A DNA stretch of 64,000 nucleotides from Scalesia atractyloides (GCA_947069175.1 CAMTDV010000030.1:99410411-99474410), one strand, 5' to 3'; counted from the first letter of the stretch, positions 46,705 through 59,165 are shown. Notes: a model not told the origin generated them from the letters alone. A program made the numbers and translations.

Positions 46705-49700
46705 ATGCAGGCTGATCAGACAGTGTTGAGCTTAAGACCAGGTGGTGGTAACCGAGGAAGAACTTCTGCTCCTCGTTTTGTTTCGTTGGCTTTTGGTTCT
46801 TCTGATCTTCCAACCCTTCGTCCCCATGACGGTGCCGCCATCAAGGTTGTTATTTTCTTTTAACCCTAATTGGATCTGGGTTTGTGTTATGGTTTAAAGA
46901 TTGTTTTGGGTTTGTGTTTAGTTATATTTTATGTCATCTAGTTGATGTTTGTGTTACTGTCATTAGTTTTCTGGGATTTGTTTTATTTATTTATTTTAAT
47001 TTTTTTTAAGTTATTGGTTGTTGGGTTAATCTAGTGCATATGTTTTGATCTTTGATGTCTGTATAGTATTCATGTTGATTCAAGAATTTGTTTTTGATGT
47101 TGATTTATGATCTGAAGTTTGTGTATATGGGTTCTGGTTTGTTTATAGTTTGCATTGGGGGAAGGGGGGGGGGGGGGGTGTATAGGAATTGTTAATTCAG
47201 GGCATGTGTTTTGATCTTGAATGCTTGCATAGTATTCATGTTGATTCAAGAATTGCTTTTTGTGTATAAGGGATCTGGTTCAGTTATAGTTTGCATTGGG
47301 CATTAGTTTTTTTTTGGGGGGGGGGTGTTTAGGGATTGTTGATGACAATGGTTATGATAAAAAGTATATATAAAGTGGTTTGAAGATAATACTGATAGTT
47401 ATTTGGTGGTTAATTGAAGATAATATTAACACCAAATCGTATATCACTATCGTCAAGGTCGTTTATTTGTTTTAACCCTAATTGGAACTTGGCCGTTAAT
47501 CTCGTTTAAAGATTGTTTAGGTGAATTTAATCTCATCTAGTTGGTATTTGTGCTGCTTATCTTATTATGGGTATTAGTTCTTTGTGGGATTTTTTTATTA
47601 TAATTTTTTAGTTGTTTGGTTGATTTAGTATTTTTTTTTCAGTTGTTGGGTTAATTTAGTGGCATATGTTTTGATCTTTGAGATAATAGTGCTATGTGAT
47701 TCTGATTTCAATTGATTGAAGGTTTATTAACTTTATGTTACTTATTGTATTGTTATACTTGCGTTGGATAATTCGCTTGCGAAAGTTGCCGTATTGTGTT
47801 ATTTCCATTGGTGTCTCTAACCAGAGTTGATAATTTTGGAGGTGAATATAAATGTGCTTGTTTTCTGATCTTTAATACCTGAAAGTGTACCCTATGATAA
47901 ATTGCTCGCATAAGTTACCATGTTGTTTTGGGAAAAAGTAACTTATGGTATTTAACATATTATTTGTGTTAATTTCATTGGGGTTAGTAATGGGAGTTGA
48001 TAATTGTTGAGGTAAGTATAGATGTACCCGTGTTTCGAAGGACGATCAAGGGATACTATTAGGTGATGCTTGGTAGTAATGTAGTATTTCTTGTTTTTCT
48101 TTTGTGTGTATTTCAATATCAATAGGACACAATGTGGCATGTGCCTGGTCTTAAAATCCGCGCATAATGCGTCTGATGAGAGCGCATCGCAACAGCTGAT
48201 GCGATGCGTTTACGTGATGCGAGAATATTGCGTGCATTTCGCATAATGCGCTATATAAATATGGTTAATTTGGCAAGTTGGTGTTTTTGAACGAATATAC
48301 ATGTAGTTTAGCAGTCCTAAATCTGTGCCATTGTTTGATTCTGTAATAATTTGATTGTTGTTGGCACCAAGTATTTATCTTTGTTTTTTTTCTCAATAGT
48401 ATTATTGTTAATTTTGCTTAATTTGTTCGTGTTTTTTTTCAGAGCAATGATTCCCGCTTTGAGCTTCGCGAGCGTGTTCGTTACACCAGAGACCAACTGT
48501 TACAACTCAGAGGGGTAATGCTTCAAAGTTTAAAATTCTAATGAACGCATTCAAAATCTCCTTTCGTGTTCTAATTATCCAAATAACGATTTAACTTGCT
48601 TTATTACTATTGGGTTATGTTAATTATTTTGTTAAACATTAATTTTAATTGGGACCTTTTATCTGTAATAGGTTGTAGATATTCCTGAGGCTATTCTTAG
48701 AGTCAAACAAGAAGTCGAAACTGAATTTTTTGGAGAGGCCCAAAATTGGACCAAATCTGAAGGAAACGTAAGTATTCGACTTTCGTATTAGCTTTACTTC
48801 TATATATTTTATTTCTCAAATTTTTTTTCTTATATATGATAAACCTTTTCATTACAGGCGTCAATTCAGCCCCAGGCACGCTACTCTGACCCTGATAACC
48901 GTGACTGGCGTGGAAGAGCTCCACCGTCAGTGGATGAGCGGTCTTGGGATGGCGGTCGAGAAAACCGAGACTTTAACCGTGCTGATAATCGGCAAGATCC
49001 AAATTCACAGTTTGGTAGAACACAGGCCTCGCCTAACCAAGGGGTTAGTTCTTCAATTTTTACACACACACATATATTATACATGTATATACACATACAC
49101 ACATATCTATATATATATATATATATAGTGAAAGCTTAAAATACAAAAGGCTCTTAACATGCGACGGTATGCGACCACCAAAATAACGTGTGTAACTAGG
49201 GCTAACCCAACCTATGCGTAATTATGCAAATAACGTCTGTAATTAGGGTTTAACGTAACCCATGCGTAATTCTGAAAATAACATGTGTAATTATGTATTA
49301 TAACGTGCGTATTTTAAAAATGAACACGCGTAATTCACTTTGCACCGTCGCGTATTGTCGCACATTTTGGGGCTATTGTACGTTAACTTTCCCTTATATA
49401 CACACAACACATGCATACATACACACACATACACACACATATATATATATATATATATGTATGTATAAACACGGCTTATTTGTTGCTAATTCATTAAATC
49501 TTTTTAATTTTGGAATAGATGGGCGGGCCCGCTCCTGCTCTTGTCAAAGCTGAGGTGCCATGGTCTGTTCGACGGGGAGCGTTATCCGAAAAAGATCGCG
49601 TCTTGAAGACAGTTAAAGGGTAAACTACTGCAAATAATTTTTCTTTCCGTTTTATTATTATTATGAATATAACATGAAATAATTGAAAGTTTACGAGTTG

Positions 49701-51954
49701 ATTTTTTTCTTGGCTTTCAGTATTCTGAACAAGTTGACTCCAGAAAAGTTTGACCTCCTAAAGGGTCAACTCATTGACTCAGGGATCACAACAGCTGATA
49801 TCCTTAAGGTATCATTAATATTTAATCTGAGTACTTTATTACACCAAATGCAAAATAGAAATTAATTATATAATGGTTACATTTAATCATTTATGCGATT
49901 CAGGGAGTTATCTCGTTGATTTTCGACAAAGCTGTTCTCGAGCCTACGTTTTGCCCTATGTACGCTCAACTGTGTTCCGATCTCAACACAAAGCTCCCCC
50001 CGTTTCCGTCTGACGAACCCGACGGCAAGGAGATTACGTTTAAGCGTGTATTATTAAATAACTGTCAAGAAGCTTTTGAAGGCGCCGACAAACTGCGGGC
50101 GGAAATAAGGCAAATGACTGCCCCTGAACAAGAATCCGAACGTAGAGATAAAGAAAGATTAATTAAGCTACGTACTCTTGGAAACATTCGTTTAATTGGT
50201 GAGCTTTTGAAGCAGAAAATGGTCCCAGAAAAGATCGTTCATCACATCGTTCAGGTTTGTTTTTAAATCCTACTATCATAACTTTGCCCGTGTGCTTTAC
50301 ATCTTTTACAATTTTTTCGTTTTACGTTTCGTTCTAGATTTTGCGAGTTAACACATTGCAGTGCGCATGTGGTTCAACGTTTTTACGTCTATTTTTTATG
50401 GTTTAACAGCTCCCTCGAAACCCGCGGGTCCTTAGCCGAAATAGTTATTCTTTTCTTTGTTTTACTTTTTCGGTCTAATTTTTGCGAATTAACACGCCGT
50501 AACGTGCGTGCATATCATTTTTACGTTTACTTTCTGTTCGGTTTAACGGTCACACTGCAAAACGCGGGTCATAGATGCTAGTAATTTATAATGTTAGGAG
50601 CTTAAAATTGTGATAATTTATTTTGTGATAAATGTTGTATTTTGCAGGAACTTTTGGGTCCCGACAATAAAGTTTGCCCCGAAGAGGAAAACGTTGAGGC
50701 GATTTGCCAGTTTTTTAACACGATCGGTAAACAACTTGACGAGAGCCCGAAATCGAGGCGGATTAATGATTTATATTTTAATCGACTTAAGGAGTTAGCA
50801 ACGAACCAACAGTTAGCTCCACGTATGAGGTTTATGGTTCGTGACGTTATCGATCTCAGATCAAATAAATGGATTCCAAGGCGTGAAGAGGTAATTTTTA
50901 TTTTTAAATATACTATCATTTAAGTTCATTGGTGTGTATATAATGTTTGATCTTTTTATTTTTTTGTGCATAGGTAAAAGCAAAGACGATTACGGAGATC
51001 CATACTGAAGCGGAAAAGAACATGGGGCTCCGTGCAGGGTCCACTGCGAGCATAAGAAACAGCCGCGCGTTGGCTGCCGGAGCACAAGGGAGTTTAGGTC
51101 CGAACTTCAACCCTCCCGGTACAGGTGGAATGATGCCGGGTATGCCCGGGACCCGCATGATGCCGGGTACACCGGGATTAGATAACGATAACTGGGAGGT
51201 TCCGAGGTCCCGCTCGATGCCTCGTGGTGTTCAACCACCATTACTAAACAAGACACCATCGCCAAGTCAGCGGTTTCTTCCTCAGGGTAGTGGTGGTTTC
51301 ATTGGTGGCAAACCAAGTGCGTTACTTCAAGGTGGTGGGGGACCTGGTGCTGTCGCTACGACTTCTGTTAGATCTGTTCCGACATCGTCTCAGCCGCCTG
51401 CTGCCGCTGCTGCTACGGCACCTTTGAAGGCGAAAAATCTCGATGAACTGAAACGAAAAACGGTTTCGTTACTCGAGGAGTATTTCAGCGTTCGTATGCT
51501 CGATGAAGCGTTACAATGCTTAGAGGAACTGAAAGCGCCGGAGTATCACTCCGAGTTTGTGAAAGAGGCGGTTTCGCTCGCGTTGGAAAAAAGCCCACCT
51601 TGTGTCGAACCGCTAGCGAAGCTTTTAGACTATCTTGCCTCCAAAAAGGTTCTCACTCGAGCCAACTTGATAACCGGGTGCACCGCCTATGGCTCGTTGT
51701 TAGATGATATCGCGATTGATCTACCGAAAGCTCCGAGCAATTTCGGTGAGATCATGGGACATCTAGTGCTGTCTGGCGGATTGGATTTCAAGGTTGTGCA
51801 TGATGTGTTAAAGACGATGGAGGATGATTATTATCAGAAAGCGGTTTTCGCGGGTGTCAAACACGTCGTTAGTTGGAGCCCGTTTGGGAAGGACGTGTTG
51901 GAGTCGCAAGCGGCGGATGTTGGTTTGTGCGAAAGCTTGTTTTCAAGATGTTGA
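46705..51954 (+). CDS. EIFISO4G: Eukaryotic translation initiation factor isoform 4G (eIF(iso)4G)
   Basis: Scaffold of the plant-specific eIF(iso)4F cap-binding complex; it joins eIF(iso)4E, eIF4A and eIF3 in the cytosol. Coding exons: 46705-46845, 48443-48514, 48672-48767, 48858-49043, 49519-49619, 49721-49808, 49904-50254, 50648-50890, 50974-51954 (752 aa; Arabidopsis iso4G proteins are about 750-780). The eIF4E-binding motif YTRDQLL (Y-x4-L-hydrophobic) is at residues 61-67. The MIF4G domain spans about 196-425 (ILNKLTPEKFDLLKGQL, PMYAQLCSDL, FKRVLLNNCQEAFE, NIRLIGELLKQKM, RMRFMVRDVIDLR). A Gly/Pro/Ser linker follows, then an MA3 domain about 583-697 (KTVSLLEEYFSVRMLDEAL, KEAVSLALEKSP). 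It lacks the long N-terminus of eIF4G, as expected of the iso form. Intron 7 holds a Helitron relic; intron 1 has G14 and G10 runs. Confidence 0.95.
47037..47325. repeat. Intron 1 tandem duplication with G14 and G10 runs
   Basis: In eIF(iso)4G intron 1 a block containing GTATTCATGTTGATTCAAGA and ATAGTTTGCATTGGG occurs at about 47037-47160 and 47203-47310. Each copy is followed by an uninterrupted G run (47164-47177 and 47316-47325). A third partial start (GGCATATGTTTTGATCTTTG) lies near 47661. Confidence 0.8.
49100..49460. repeat. Microrepeat element with GTACGTTAAC end, plus TA/CA microsatellites
   Basis: In eIF(iso)4G intron 4. Between a TA run (about 49109-49128) and another (about 49440-49458) lies a stretch made of AACGTGTGTAATTA-type words, ending GTACGTTAACTTTCCC. 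Its left end AGTGAAAGCTTAAAATAC is a weak inverted match. Related stretches occur near 53645 and 57380-57532. Confidence 0.55.
50268..50581 (+). mobile_element. Helitron relic in eIF(iso)4G intron 7
   Basis: Proposed 314-bp element from TCCTACTATCATAACTTT (after A) to CTAG at 50578-50581 (before T). Interior words TTTCGTTCTAGATTTTGCGA and AACGTGCGTGC match the Helitron at 25865-26358. The terminal hairpin has decayed (AAAACGCGGGTC). No coding capacity. Confidence 0.6.
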
Positions 51955-53640
51955 AAACAAGAGGTGAAAATGTATGATTAACCTTGTTTTTGTGGAGGTT
52001 TGAAAGAAAAAGGTTTATTATTATCATGAATTTTGACATTATTATCTGGAGGGGTGAGACTTTTCCTTTTGTTTTTACATTTTAGTTTTGTAACTTTGGA
52101 GTATTATTATTATTATTATTATTGTTGTTGTTGTTGTTGTTGTTGTTGAGACTTGAGAAGTTCATAAAAGCAACTGTTTGTATTTTATTGAAATCTCATT
52201 AGTTTTTATTATATGTTTGTCTGTTTTTGGGGCTTCACCCTTTACTATGAGCTTTGGGTTATATATATAGCAGGTTTTTTTGTATGGGTTTTGGCACATA
52301 TTAGATTATGGTTGTGTGTTTATCCTCTCTGTTTTTTTTAATATTTTGGTGTTCGCTAGCTCCGAAGACTGTAAAATTCTTTAGGAGACTGTAAAATTCT
52401 TGAAGAGGGTCCAACGGGTCGTGTAAAGTAGTTTCTTGACCTTTAAGACTTATAGAATTGTCTTTAGTGGTTGTTTTGGCGAAACCCTATGATTAGAAAC
52501 CGATTCCAACGTGGTTATACCTACCCGAAGCGGTCAACCCCGGAAAAAAAGATCCGGAACCAGAACTGAACCGAACTCCGCTCTCCAAAATCGGTTCCAT
52601 ACCTGAACCAGTTCCAACCAATACCCATTAACTCGTTGACCGGAACCAACATCGGTTTTGTGCACCTCTACTCCCACCATGTGTAGTTACTTATTTTTCC
52701 TCATGAATTGATTTTCTACGCTTACTACTTTTTTTGTTATCTAGTTGAGGCCTAACTCTTAAGGGCCAGGGTGTTTTTTTTTTTGGATAAAACCCCAAAA
52801 TTAATGGATTAGCGAAGTTGAATAACTTGTTCAAAACCTGAATTTATTTGGGCCTGTTTTTATAACCTAACAAGTCCACAAATGGAGTTCTCCCTGTGTC
52901 AGTCAGACCTACATGTGTACAAAAAAAAAAAAAAATCTGAATCTGAAACCGATCAAAAAATAATTCAAAACCGATCTGATGGGGAAACTGGATTTTATAA
53001 AACCGGATATAATCCAGTAGGATCCGCCGGATCCAATCCGAATTTCAAAATTTTCAACCCACCAGATTTTTTTGGATCTTCTCGCATCGGATCCAATCCG
53101 GATTTTTTGGATCTAGATTTAAAAAATCCGGTTTCTTATTTTTATACTTATTTTATTAACTTTTTATATATGTATTATTTACTTGGTATATCTTTTTTTA
53201 TCAAGCTATGTTATATTACTCATAAAAATCTATAAAGATGAACTTTGGTGAGTTTTTTTTGTTTATTTATTAATTTTAATATATTTTTAACGAGTTTATG
53301 TTATATAACTAATATAAAGTTCAAAAGCAAATAATATATGTTTTTTTACGTTAAATTATATATTTTTTATTTGTTTTACATGTAAAAGATGATTTGTATA
53401 ACCATTGTAGAACCTTTTTAATAATTCAGCTTTAGCCAACAAAGTAAAGAATAGTCATAAACTTTTATAAACGTTGATCATGTGTTTATCGACGTAGACA
53501 ATTGCGAAGGTAAACATATAATATTTTTTTCAATATTAGAAATCCTATCCATGTAGCCAAACCATAATATAACCTACCATAATTACAACAACAAAGTTTT
53601 TGGTTGATGGAAGACAACTAAAAGATAGAGATTTTAAAAA
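51955..53640. other. eIF(iso)4G 3' region and repeat debris
   Basis: The 3' UTR region includes an (ATT)n(GTT)n microsatellite at about 52102-52148. Around 52500-52680 is a decayed element of GAACCGATTCC/CGGTTCC words, and about 52940-53130 has GGATCCAATCCG words. A short frame at 52882-53235 is made of these words and is not considered a gene. Confidence 0.5.
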
Positions 53641-53880
53641 AGGGTTGGTTAACGTACAATTTGTGTTAACGTACGATGCGTACGAGATTGAGTTACAACA
53701 TGTGGCTTTTTGCTCATAACATGTGGTTTTTTTTATAACATGCGATTTTTTCATTTTCAACATGCGGTTTTTTGTTTTTCAACTTGCGGGTTTTAAAACT
53801 TTACAACATGCGGGATTTTTTTTGGAATTTATAACATGCGGACTTCAAATCTCGTATGCTCGTATAAGATATATTGTACA
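53640..53880. repeat. Microrepeat stretch, AACATGCGGTTTTTT units
   Basis: Starts GGTTAACGTACAA and contains about seven loosely conserved units of CAACATG(C/T)GGTTTTTT type, ending near TATTGTACATTACAA. It resembles the stretches near 49130 and 57380 in having GTTAACGTAC at an end. No coding capacity. Confidence 0.6.
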
Positions 53881-54738
53881 TTACAATTTCACTTCTAAAA
53901 AATGAATAATTTCAATGCGCTCTCCATATATTTGTTTTTCTTATCTTTCACTTTCCATGCTCTCTCCATATATTTGTCTTTCTTATCTTTCAAAAAAAGA
54001 AATATTTGTATTTCTTGAAGAAGTTTTTTTTTTTTGAGATCAATTCTTTAAAAATGTATCAGATAAAGAATACTCAAGAGAAACAATTACTCAACTTGTT
54101 CCATACATTTAAGTAAAGTATCGTGTGTTTACAAATTTTTTTAAAAAGTTATAGGTCAATATTAAATAGTCATTAAAATGAAGTGGATATTAATACATAA
54201 AGGGTTTGATGTTATAATTACCATCTATAAAAACAAATATACATTTTATACATATAGAAAAAAATTATATAAGAACAAAAGTAACCAAATCCTAATGAAT
54301 TCAGTTACTCATCATATATTCTTGACTAGTCCTAATTAAACCAATTTACTAGTTTCACAAGTGAAATTAAAGCAAACACACAAACAAGAGTGCACACTCT
54401 GTTGCTCATCGACGCTAAACCAGCCTACCTTGATTGCAATTCATAGACCTGAGAACGAAAACCAACAGTATATCGAATTTTGCTTCAACACCCGAAGCGA
54501 CTCTTTTTCTAATTGTTAAACTCAACAAATGAGATTACAATCAAGAAAATTATGAATAGAACTAAACAAATAAACCCTACCAACTGTTTAAATACTAGGA
54601 CAATTTTAATCCTAGTATGACTAAAAAAATAAGATTAAAAAATAAAAAATAAACCATGGTAAACATAAACTAATCAATTATCTCTAGTTTTCCTCCAATA
54701 AGGCCACTTACACCTCCAAATCACCCTATGAATATTAA

Positions 54739-54922
54739 CAGGGGCACAACATAGTGGAGCTAGAGGGGGCGGCCGACCTCCTAAACTTTTCGCTCAGTAG
54801 TGGAGAGTGTGTAGTTTTCGTATAGAAATTTGTGGGTATATACGTTTTTGACCCCCGGTTTTATAGAAATTTTTGGGTATACGTTTACAACCCCCGGTCG
54901 GAAATCTCAAGCTTCACCACTG
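54739..54922 (+). mobile_element. Small hAT-like repeat, CAGGGGC...CACTG family, copy 1
   Basis: About 184 bp: CAGGGGCACAAC, GGCGGCCGACCTCC, TCGTATAGAAATTT, GACCCCCGG, and the end CAAGCTTCACCACTG. No clean flanking duplication. Related to 58115-58290 and 60579-60769. Confidence 0.7.
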
Positions 54923-54964
54923 ATAATTAGCATACTGTCCTTAACTAACTTCAAATCCCACGAT

Positions 54965-55470
54965 TAATACTATTAGCCACCAACTTTAATAATCCACTAT
55001 TTTTGGAGACACTATATATTATATATTACTTGGAAATAAAATGGAAAGGTTAGTTGTAGTCAAGTCAATGTTTTTCAAATAATTAACGTGTTCATATGAA
55101 CTTTTGGACTATATATGGTTTTCTCTCTCCATGTAATAATATTTGATATCTTAGATCCTTAGTGTCTCCACTTGTATATTATACATATAGTGTCTCCACT
55201 TGAAAGTGTTTCAAATATTTTATGTGTAATACTATTATCTACCAGCTTTAATCATCACCATTTTTGGAGACATTGTATATTACCTGGAAAAAAAGTTTGT
55301 GCTACAATAGAAAGTTAGTTGTAGTCAAGTCAATGAGGCAAATCATTATTGAAAGTTTTTTTTTTAATAGTTAACGTGTTCATATAAACTTTTTGGACTA
55401 GCTATGGTTTTCTTTCTCTATTTAATAAAATAACATGTGATATTCTTAGCGTCTACACTTGTATTATACA
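54965..55470. repeat. Tandem duplication, ~255-bp period
   Basis: Two related halves: TTTTTGGAGACA(C/T)T, AGTTGTAGTCAAGTCAATG, TTAACGTGTTCATAT and TGGTTTTCT(C/T)TCTC recur in order in each. No gene-like frame and no terminal repeats. Confidence 0.75.
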
Positions 55471-57190
55471 CACCCTGGTCGTGCTTATATGATAATACTT
55501 TGCGATCTTTTAAGTGTTTCCGCTAGTTTATATTAACTATAGTGTACAACTCATCAGTTAAAGCATCATTATACAAGCCATTTAAACATGAATATCAATG
55601 TGTAACAAGCCATTTAAGTATGATTATTTTAAATTCTAAGTTACAACCCCTAATGAATTTACAATATGACCCTCTAATATCTAATTAGAGTTAGCATTTA
55701 AACGTATATATTTTCAATCTATTCTTGGCCCAACCACGTTATGAGAATGGTCTCACTCATAATCTTTTTTATTGGTTTTTCGTTTATAACTTATAAATTA
55801 TGATATTTTATAATACTTCGAATATACCATTGTGATATACATATTTTATATACGTTTTGGTGTAAGTTGAGTTATGTGTTATAGTATACAAGTCATCGAA
55901 ACATAGATATCAAAGGTTTTTATAGTTTTTGTTTTTGATTTTGGGCTTTTTCCCTTTTTGAAATTCACTAAATGGATACTTTTTAAATATTTTGTATTTT
56001 ATAAAAAATAGTTCTTTAGTTATTTTAACTTTTATAATTAGCATTTATCATATTTTTATATACGTTTTCTTATAAACTCTGTTAAAAATCTACCCGCCGC
56101 CACGTTATAACTTTTATAAACGTTTTGGCGTAAACCTTTTTCGCAGGGTTCACACTAAACTATTTAGTTGCTACAATAAATAAATCTTTCAAAATTTTTA
56201 TGATTAGATTTATTTTATTTTTAGCTACATTTTCCTATAAACCTTGTGCAAAATCGACACGTCGGTACATGCATATTTTTATAAATGTTTCAACATGATT
56301 TTTTTTATGTTAAAAATGATGTAAAACTTGTCAAAACCAAACATCACAAATTTTACCAACACTACATATCTACATTTTGAACCAGCGCAGAGCGCGAGTA
56401 ATTACCCACTGGTTATACATATAATCTTTGTTAATATGCAACTATAATATACCTCTAGTTTGGCATAACATCATAATTGCATATAATCGACCTACTTATC
56501 AATAAGAACATAAAAGTCTGAGATGCTTATAGCATTCACACTAACTTCTTTTTTAATCTTCATCTCAAAATTATATAGTTTTCACATTTAACATCTATAT
56601 TAGATTCTTCGTTTTTACTCGATATCTCAAAAATATACAATAGAGATTAAATTCAATCTCTATATTTAATATGTTACTTTTCATTTCTAAAATAAATACC
56701 GTGAGTGTATAAAACCAAGAAAAAATAATAAAATAATTATTCATGAGTACGAGATAAAAATGAAAAACCAAATGTGAAGAAATTTAAGAAGGTGAACAAA
56801 ATTTAAGATAATTTTAAGTTAAATTATGGAAACTAATATAGAGATGCTAATTTAATTAACTCAACTAAAAAAAGTTTTAGATAATAAACATGTGAAAAGC
56901 ATTGATGTAATCAAAATGTTTTTACTGTGGAGGTATAAAATAACGATTTTCTTTCGTTTATCCTACTCTACCGACATAATTTAGGGCCCAAGATATAAAA
57001 GGTGACTACACCATATACCATTATTAATAGAAAACTTTTACCACTTGAAGGATCAACAAGGTTTAAAAAGGATATCCTTATTTTACTAGAAATACATAAA
57101 TAGATTTTATTATATTAATTTAGAGGAATAAATAATCTAGAAGAAATTCAATGCGACAAACCTGTCATATCTATCTATAAAGTTGCCTAT
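55471..57190. other. Spacer ending in a possible Helitron 3' end
   Basis: No gene seen. Around 55800-56340 words like TATAAACGTTTTGG and TAAACCTTGTGCAAAATC recur loosely. At 56385-56412 a hairpin GCGC-AGA-GCGC is followed by CTGG then T, which fits a Helitron 3' end (CTRR); the 5' end was not found. Confidence 0.45.
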
Positions 57191-57376
57191 GGCTCTATAG
57201 CCTAGTGACATTTTGGTGATGGGATAAGACTTTAAGACCAATAGGTCCTGGGTTCGATTCCCACAAGAGGTTTTCCCATGTTTATTGGGTTTCTTCCTGA
57301 ATGGGTGTGTCATTATGCCTAGTTGAGATGGATATGATCGGGTGGTTCCTCTGGTGGCACGATGATACTCCAGTGG
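57191..57376 (+). mobile_element. tRNA-derived SINE, copy 2 (best preserved)
   Basis: Begins GGCTCTATAGCCTAGTGAC (A-box-like) with a B box GGGTTCGATTCCC at 57250-57262, spaced as in a tRNA promoter. The tRNA-unrelated part has TTTATTGGGTTTCTTCC, GCCTAGTTGAGAT, GGGTGGTTCC and GATACTCCAGTGG. It is not a functional tRNA: no cloverleaf acceptor stem was found. Confidence 0.78.
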
Positions 57377-57532
57377 TTAGGATTGAAACAACCCATGCGT
57401 CACTTTGAGTTTAACAGGCGTAATTATGCTTTATAACGTGTGTAATTATGTCAAGTTAATTACTATTGTGCCACCGCGTTCAACTAAAGGTCTAAGGTAG
57501 GTCAGATGTGCGGTTGACATACGTTAACCAGC

Positions 57533-57535
<3 letters not shown>

Positions 57536-57578
<43 letters not shown>
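57536..57578. repeat. (CT)n(AT)n microsatellite
   Basis: A CT run followed directly by an AT run of about 30 bp. No other function apparent. Confidence 0.95.
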
Positions 57579-57581
<3 letters not shown>

Positions 57582-58114
57582 TAGTATATGAGATGGGTGT
57601 GTAAGATATCGTTAGAAAAAGAAAGACAAAAAGCATAGACAAATGTCAAAACTACATGTTCTCGTCCCCTCTAAATATATATCAGAGTTTTGCTCGTCCC
57701 TTATTCTGTAACATGTCACCTCTAAATTCTTTCATCTTTCGTCCCATTTCTATAACATGTCACCTCTAGATTCTTTCATCTTTTGAAAGACGATTGACCT
57801 ACGAGACAATTTAAGTTTCTTCACTTCATGAGTCATTCGGATTTTGTCATCCATTCCATTCAAGAGAGTAACAAGTTTAAAGTCATATAATTACTATAGT
57901 GACAATACAACCAAATAAAAATATTGAAAATGTGTAGGGCTCTTTTATTTGGGAGTGGATCCCAATCTTTTTAGGTTGTATGTAGAAATTGATTATCATG
58001 CAGCTAGAAATGTGTAAAGCAAGCAATGATATGGGCTCCAAGGATTGGAGGTTGGACTTTTGAAGATAATCTTCAACTTTGGTGTCTAAGAATTAAATAT
58101 TAATGGCTGGTTCT

Positions 58115-58290
58115 CAATGGCGCCGCTTTGATGGGGTCGGGGGCGTTCGACCTCCTGAACTTTTTGCACAGTAGTGTTATGTATGTACGTTTTGTATAAA
58201 TTTTTTTAGGCATATACGTTTTCGATCCCCCGGTTTTAGATCCAGTGACTTCCGAACCCCCCTGGTCAAAAATCTCAAGCTTCGCCACTG
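58115..58290 (+). mobile_element. Small hAT-like repeat, CACTG family, copy 2
   Basis: About 176 bp: CAATGGCGCCGC, GGGGCGTTCGACCTCC, TATACGTTTTCGATCC and the end CAAGCTTCGCCACTG. Same order of blocks as copies 1 and 3. Flanking duplication not clear. Confidence 0.7.
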
Positions 58291-58859
58291 GTTGTCGTTC
58301 TCTTCCAAATCATAACATTTTCAATGTTTATATCTAATATTTCAATATTATCGGATATTCAAAATGGTGAAAGAAAATAATATTTAATGTTATATCACCG
58401 CAAATTTTAATTAAAATCAGAAAACATAATTAATATATCGCAAATGACATTTTTAAAGCACATAAACGTTTACATGTTACAATGGGTCGATATATTACAT
58501 GTGGACATATTATTTAAGAAACGGTTAGACATTTGCTTTGTCTACTTGGAGATTTAAACGTCATAACGGTTAGACATTTGTTCTGTCATCGCATTACATG
58601 TAGACATATTATTTAAGAAACGATGATATATGGATGATCGTAATTCTTAAAGTGTGTGTATGTATATTAATTTGGTCACTATTTCATTTTTTACAAACAA
58701 CTGTGCGCATGGCGTTAACTTTATATGGATATATTAAGATTCAAAAATGTCTTGGGATGTATGTATAAGCCACGTGATAGACAAGCGCGGCACGCCTGAA
58801 TATAAAACTATCTTCAATGCTAAGGGATACCTGTCACGACTCTGATGATCTGAGATGAT

Positions 58860-59165
58860 GTGTCTGGGGATGACTTGGATGAGAGAGACGGGAAAATATA
58901 TGAAGGGAAGGGTGGCAAGAGAAGGGTGGTTGTGAGAGTGGAGATGGGAACCACAGGTCCAATGCCCATTGTAGAGGAAGGGGAGAAAGGCGGGGCCGCT
59001 GAGGTGGCACTGGGCAGGGGAGCTGGACGGAGAAGGGCTTTTGGGATGTGGGATAGTTTAATAGTCTATAAGAAAGTAAGTAATGAACAGGGTGGTGTTG
59101 GAAAATTTGTGGATAAAATTAGGGTTACTTATTCATCACAAAATGGAAAATGTAATCCTATTTAG
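58860..59165 (+). CDS. Hypothetical Gly/Arg-rich frame, unrecognised
   Basis: A 101-residue frame, rich in Gly, Lys, Arg and Glu in its first 60 residues, sitting in a purine-rich, less AT-rich patch (about 58850-59050) unlike its neighbours. No domain is recognised, no splice sites or upstream promoter features support it, and the start could be the TG-rich position given or an internal ATG. It could equally be a fragment of retroelement or captured gene DNA. Confidence 0.2.
   Translation: MSGDDLDERDGKIYEGKGGKRRVVVRVEMGTTGPMPIVEEGEKGGAAEVALGRGAGRRRAFGMWDSLIVYKKVSNEQGGVGKFVDKIRVTYSSQNGKCNPI

Noticed and set aside
57191..57376. A tRNA gene
   Set aside because: A and B boxes are visible but the arms do not form a full cloverleaf and the sequence continues into a shared non-tRNA tail found in two other copies; it is a SINE.
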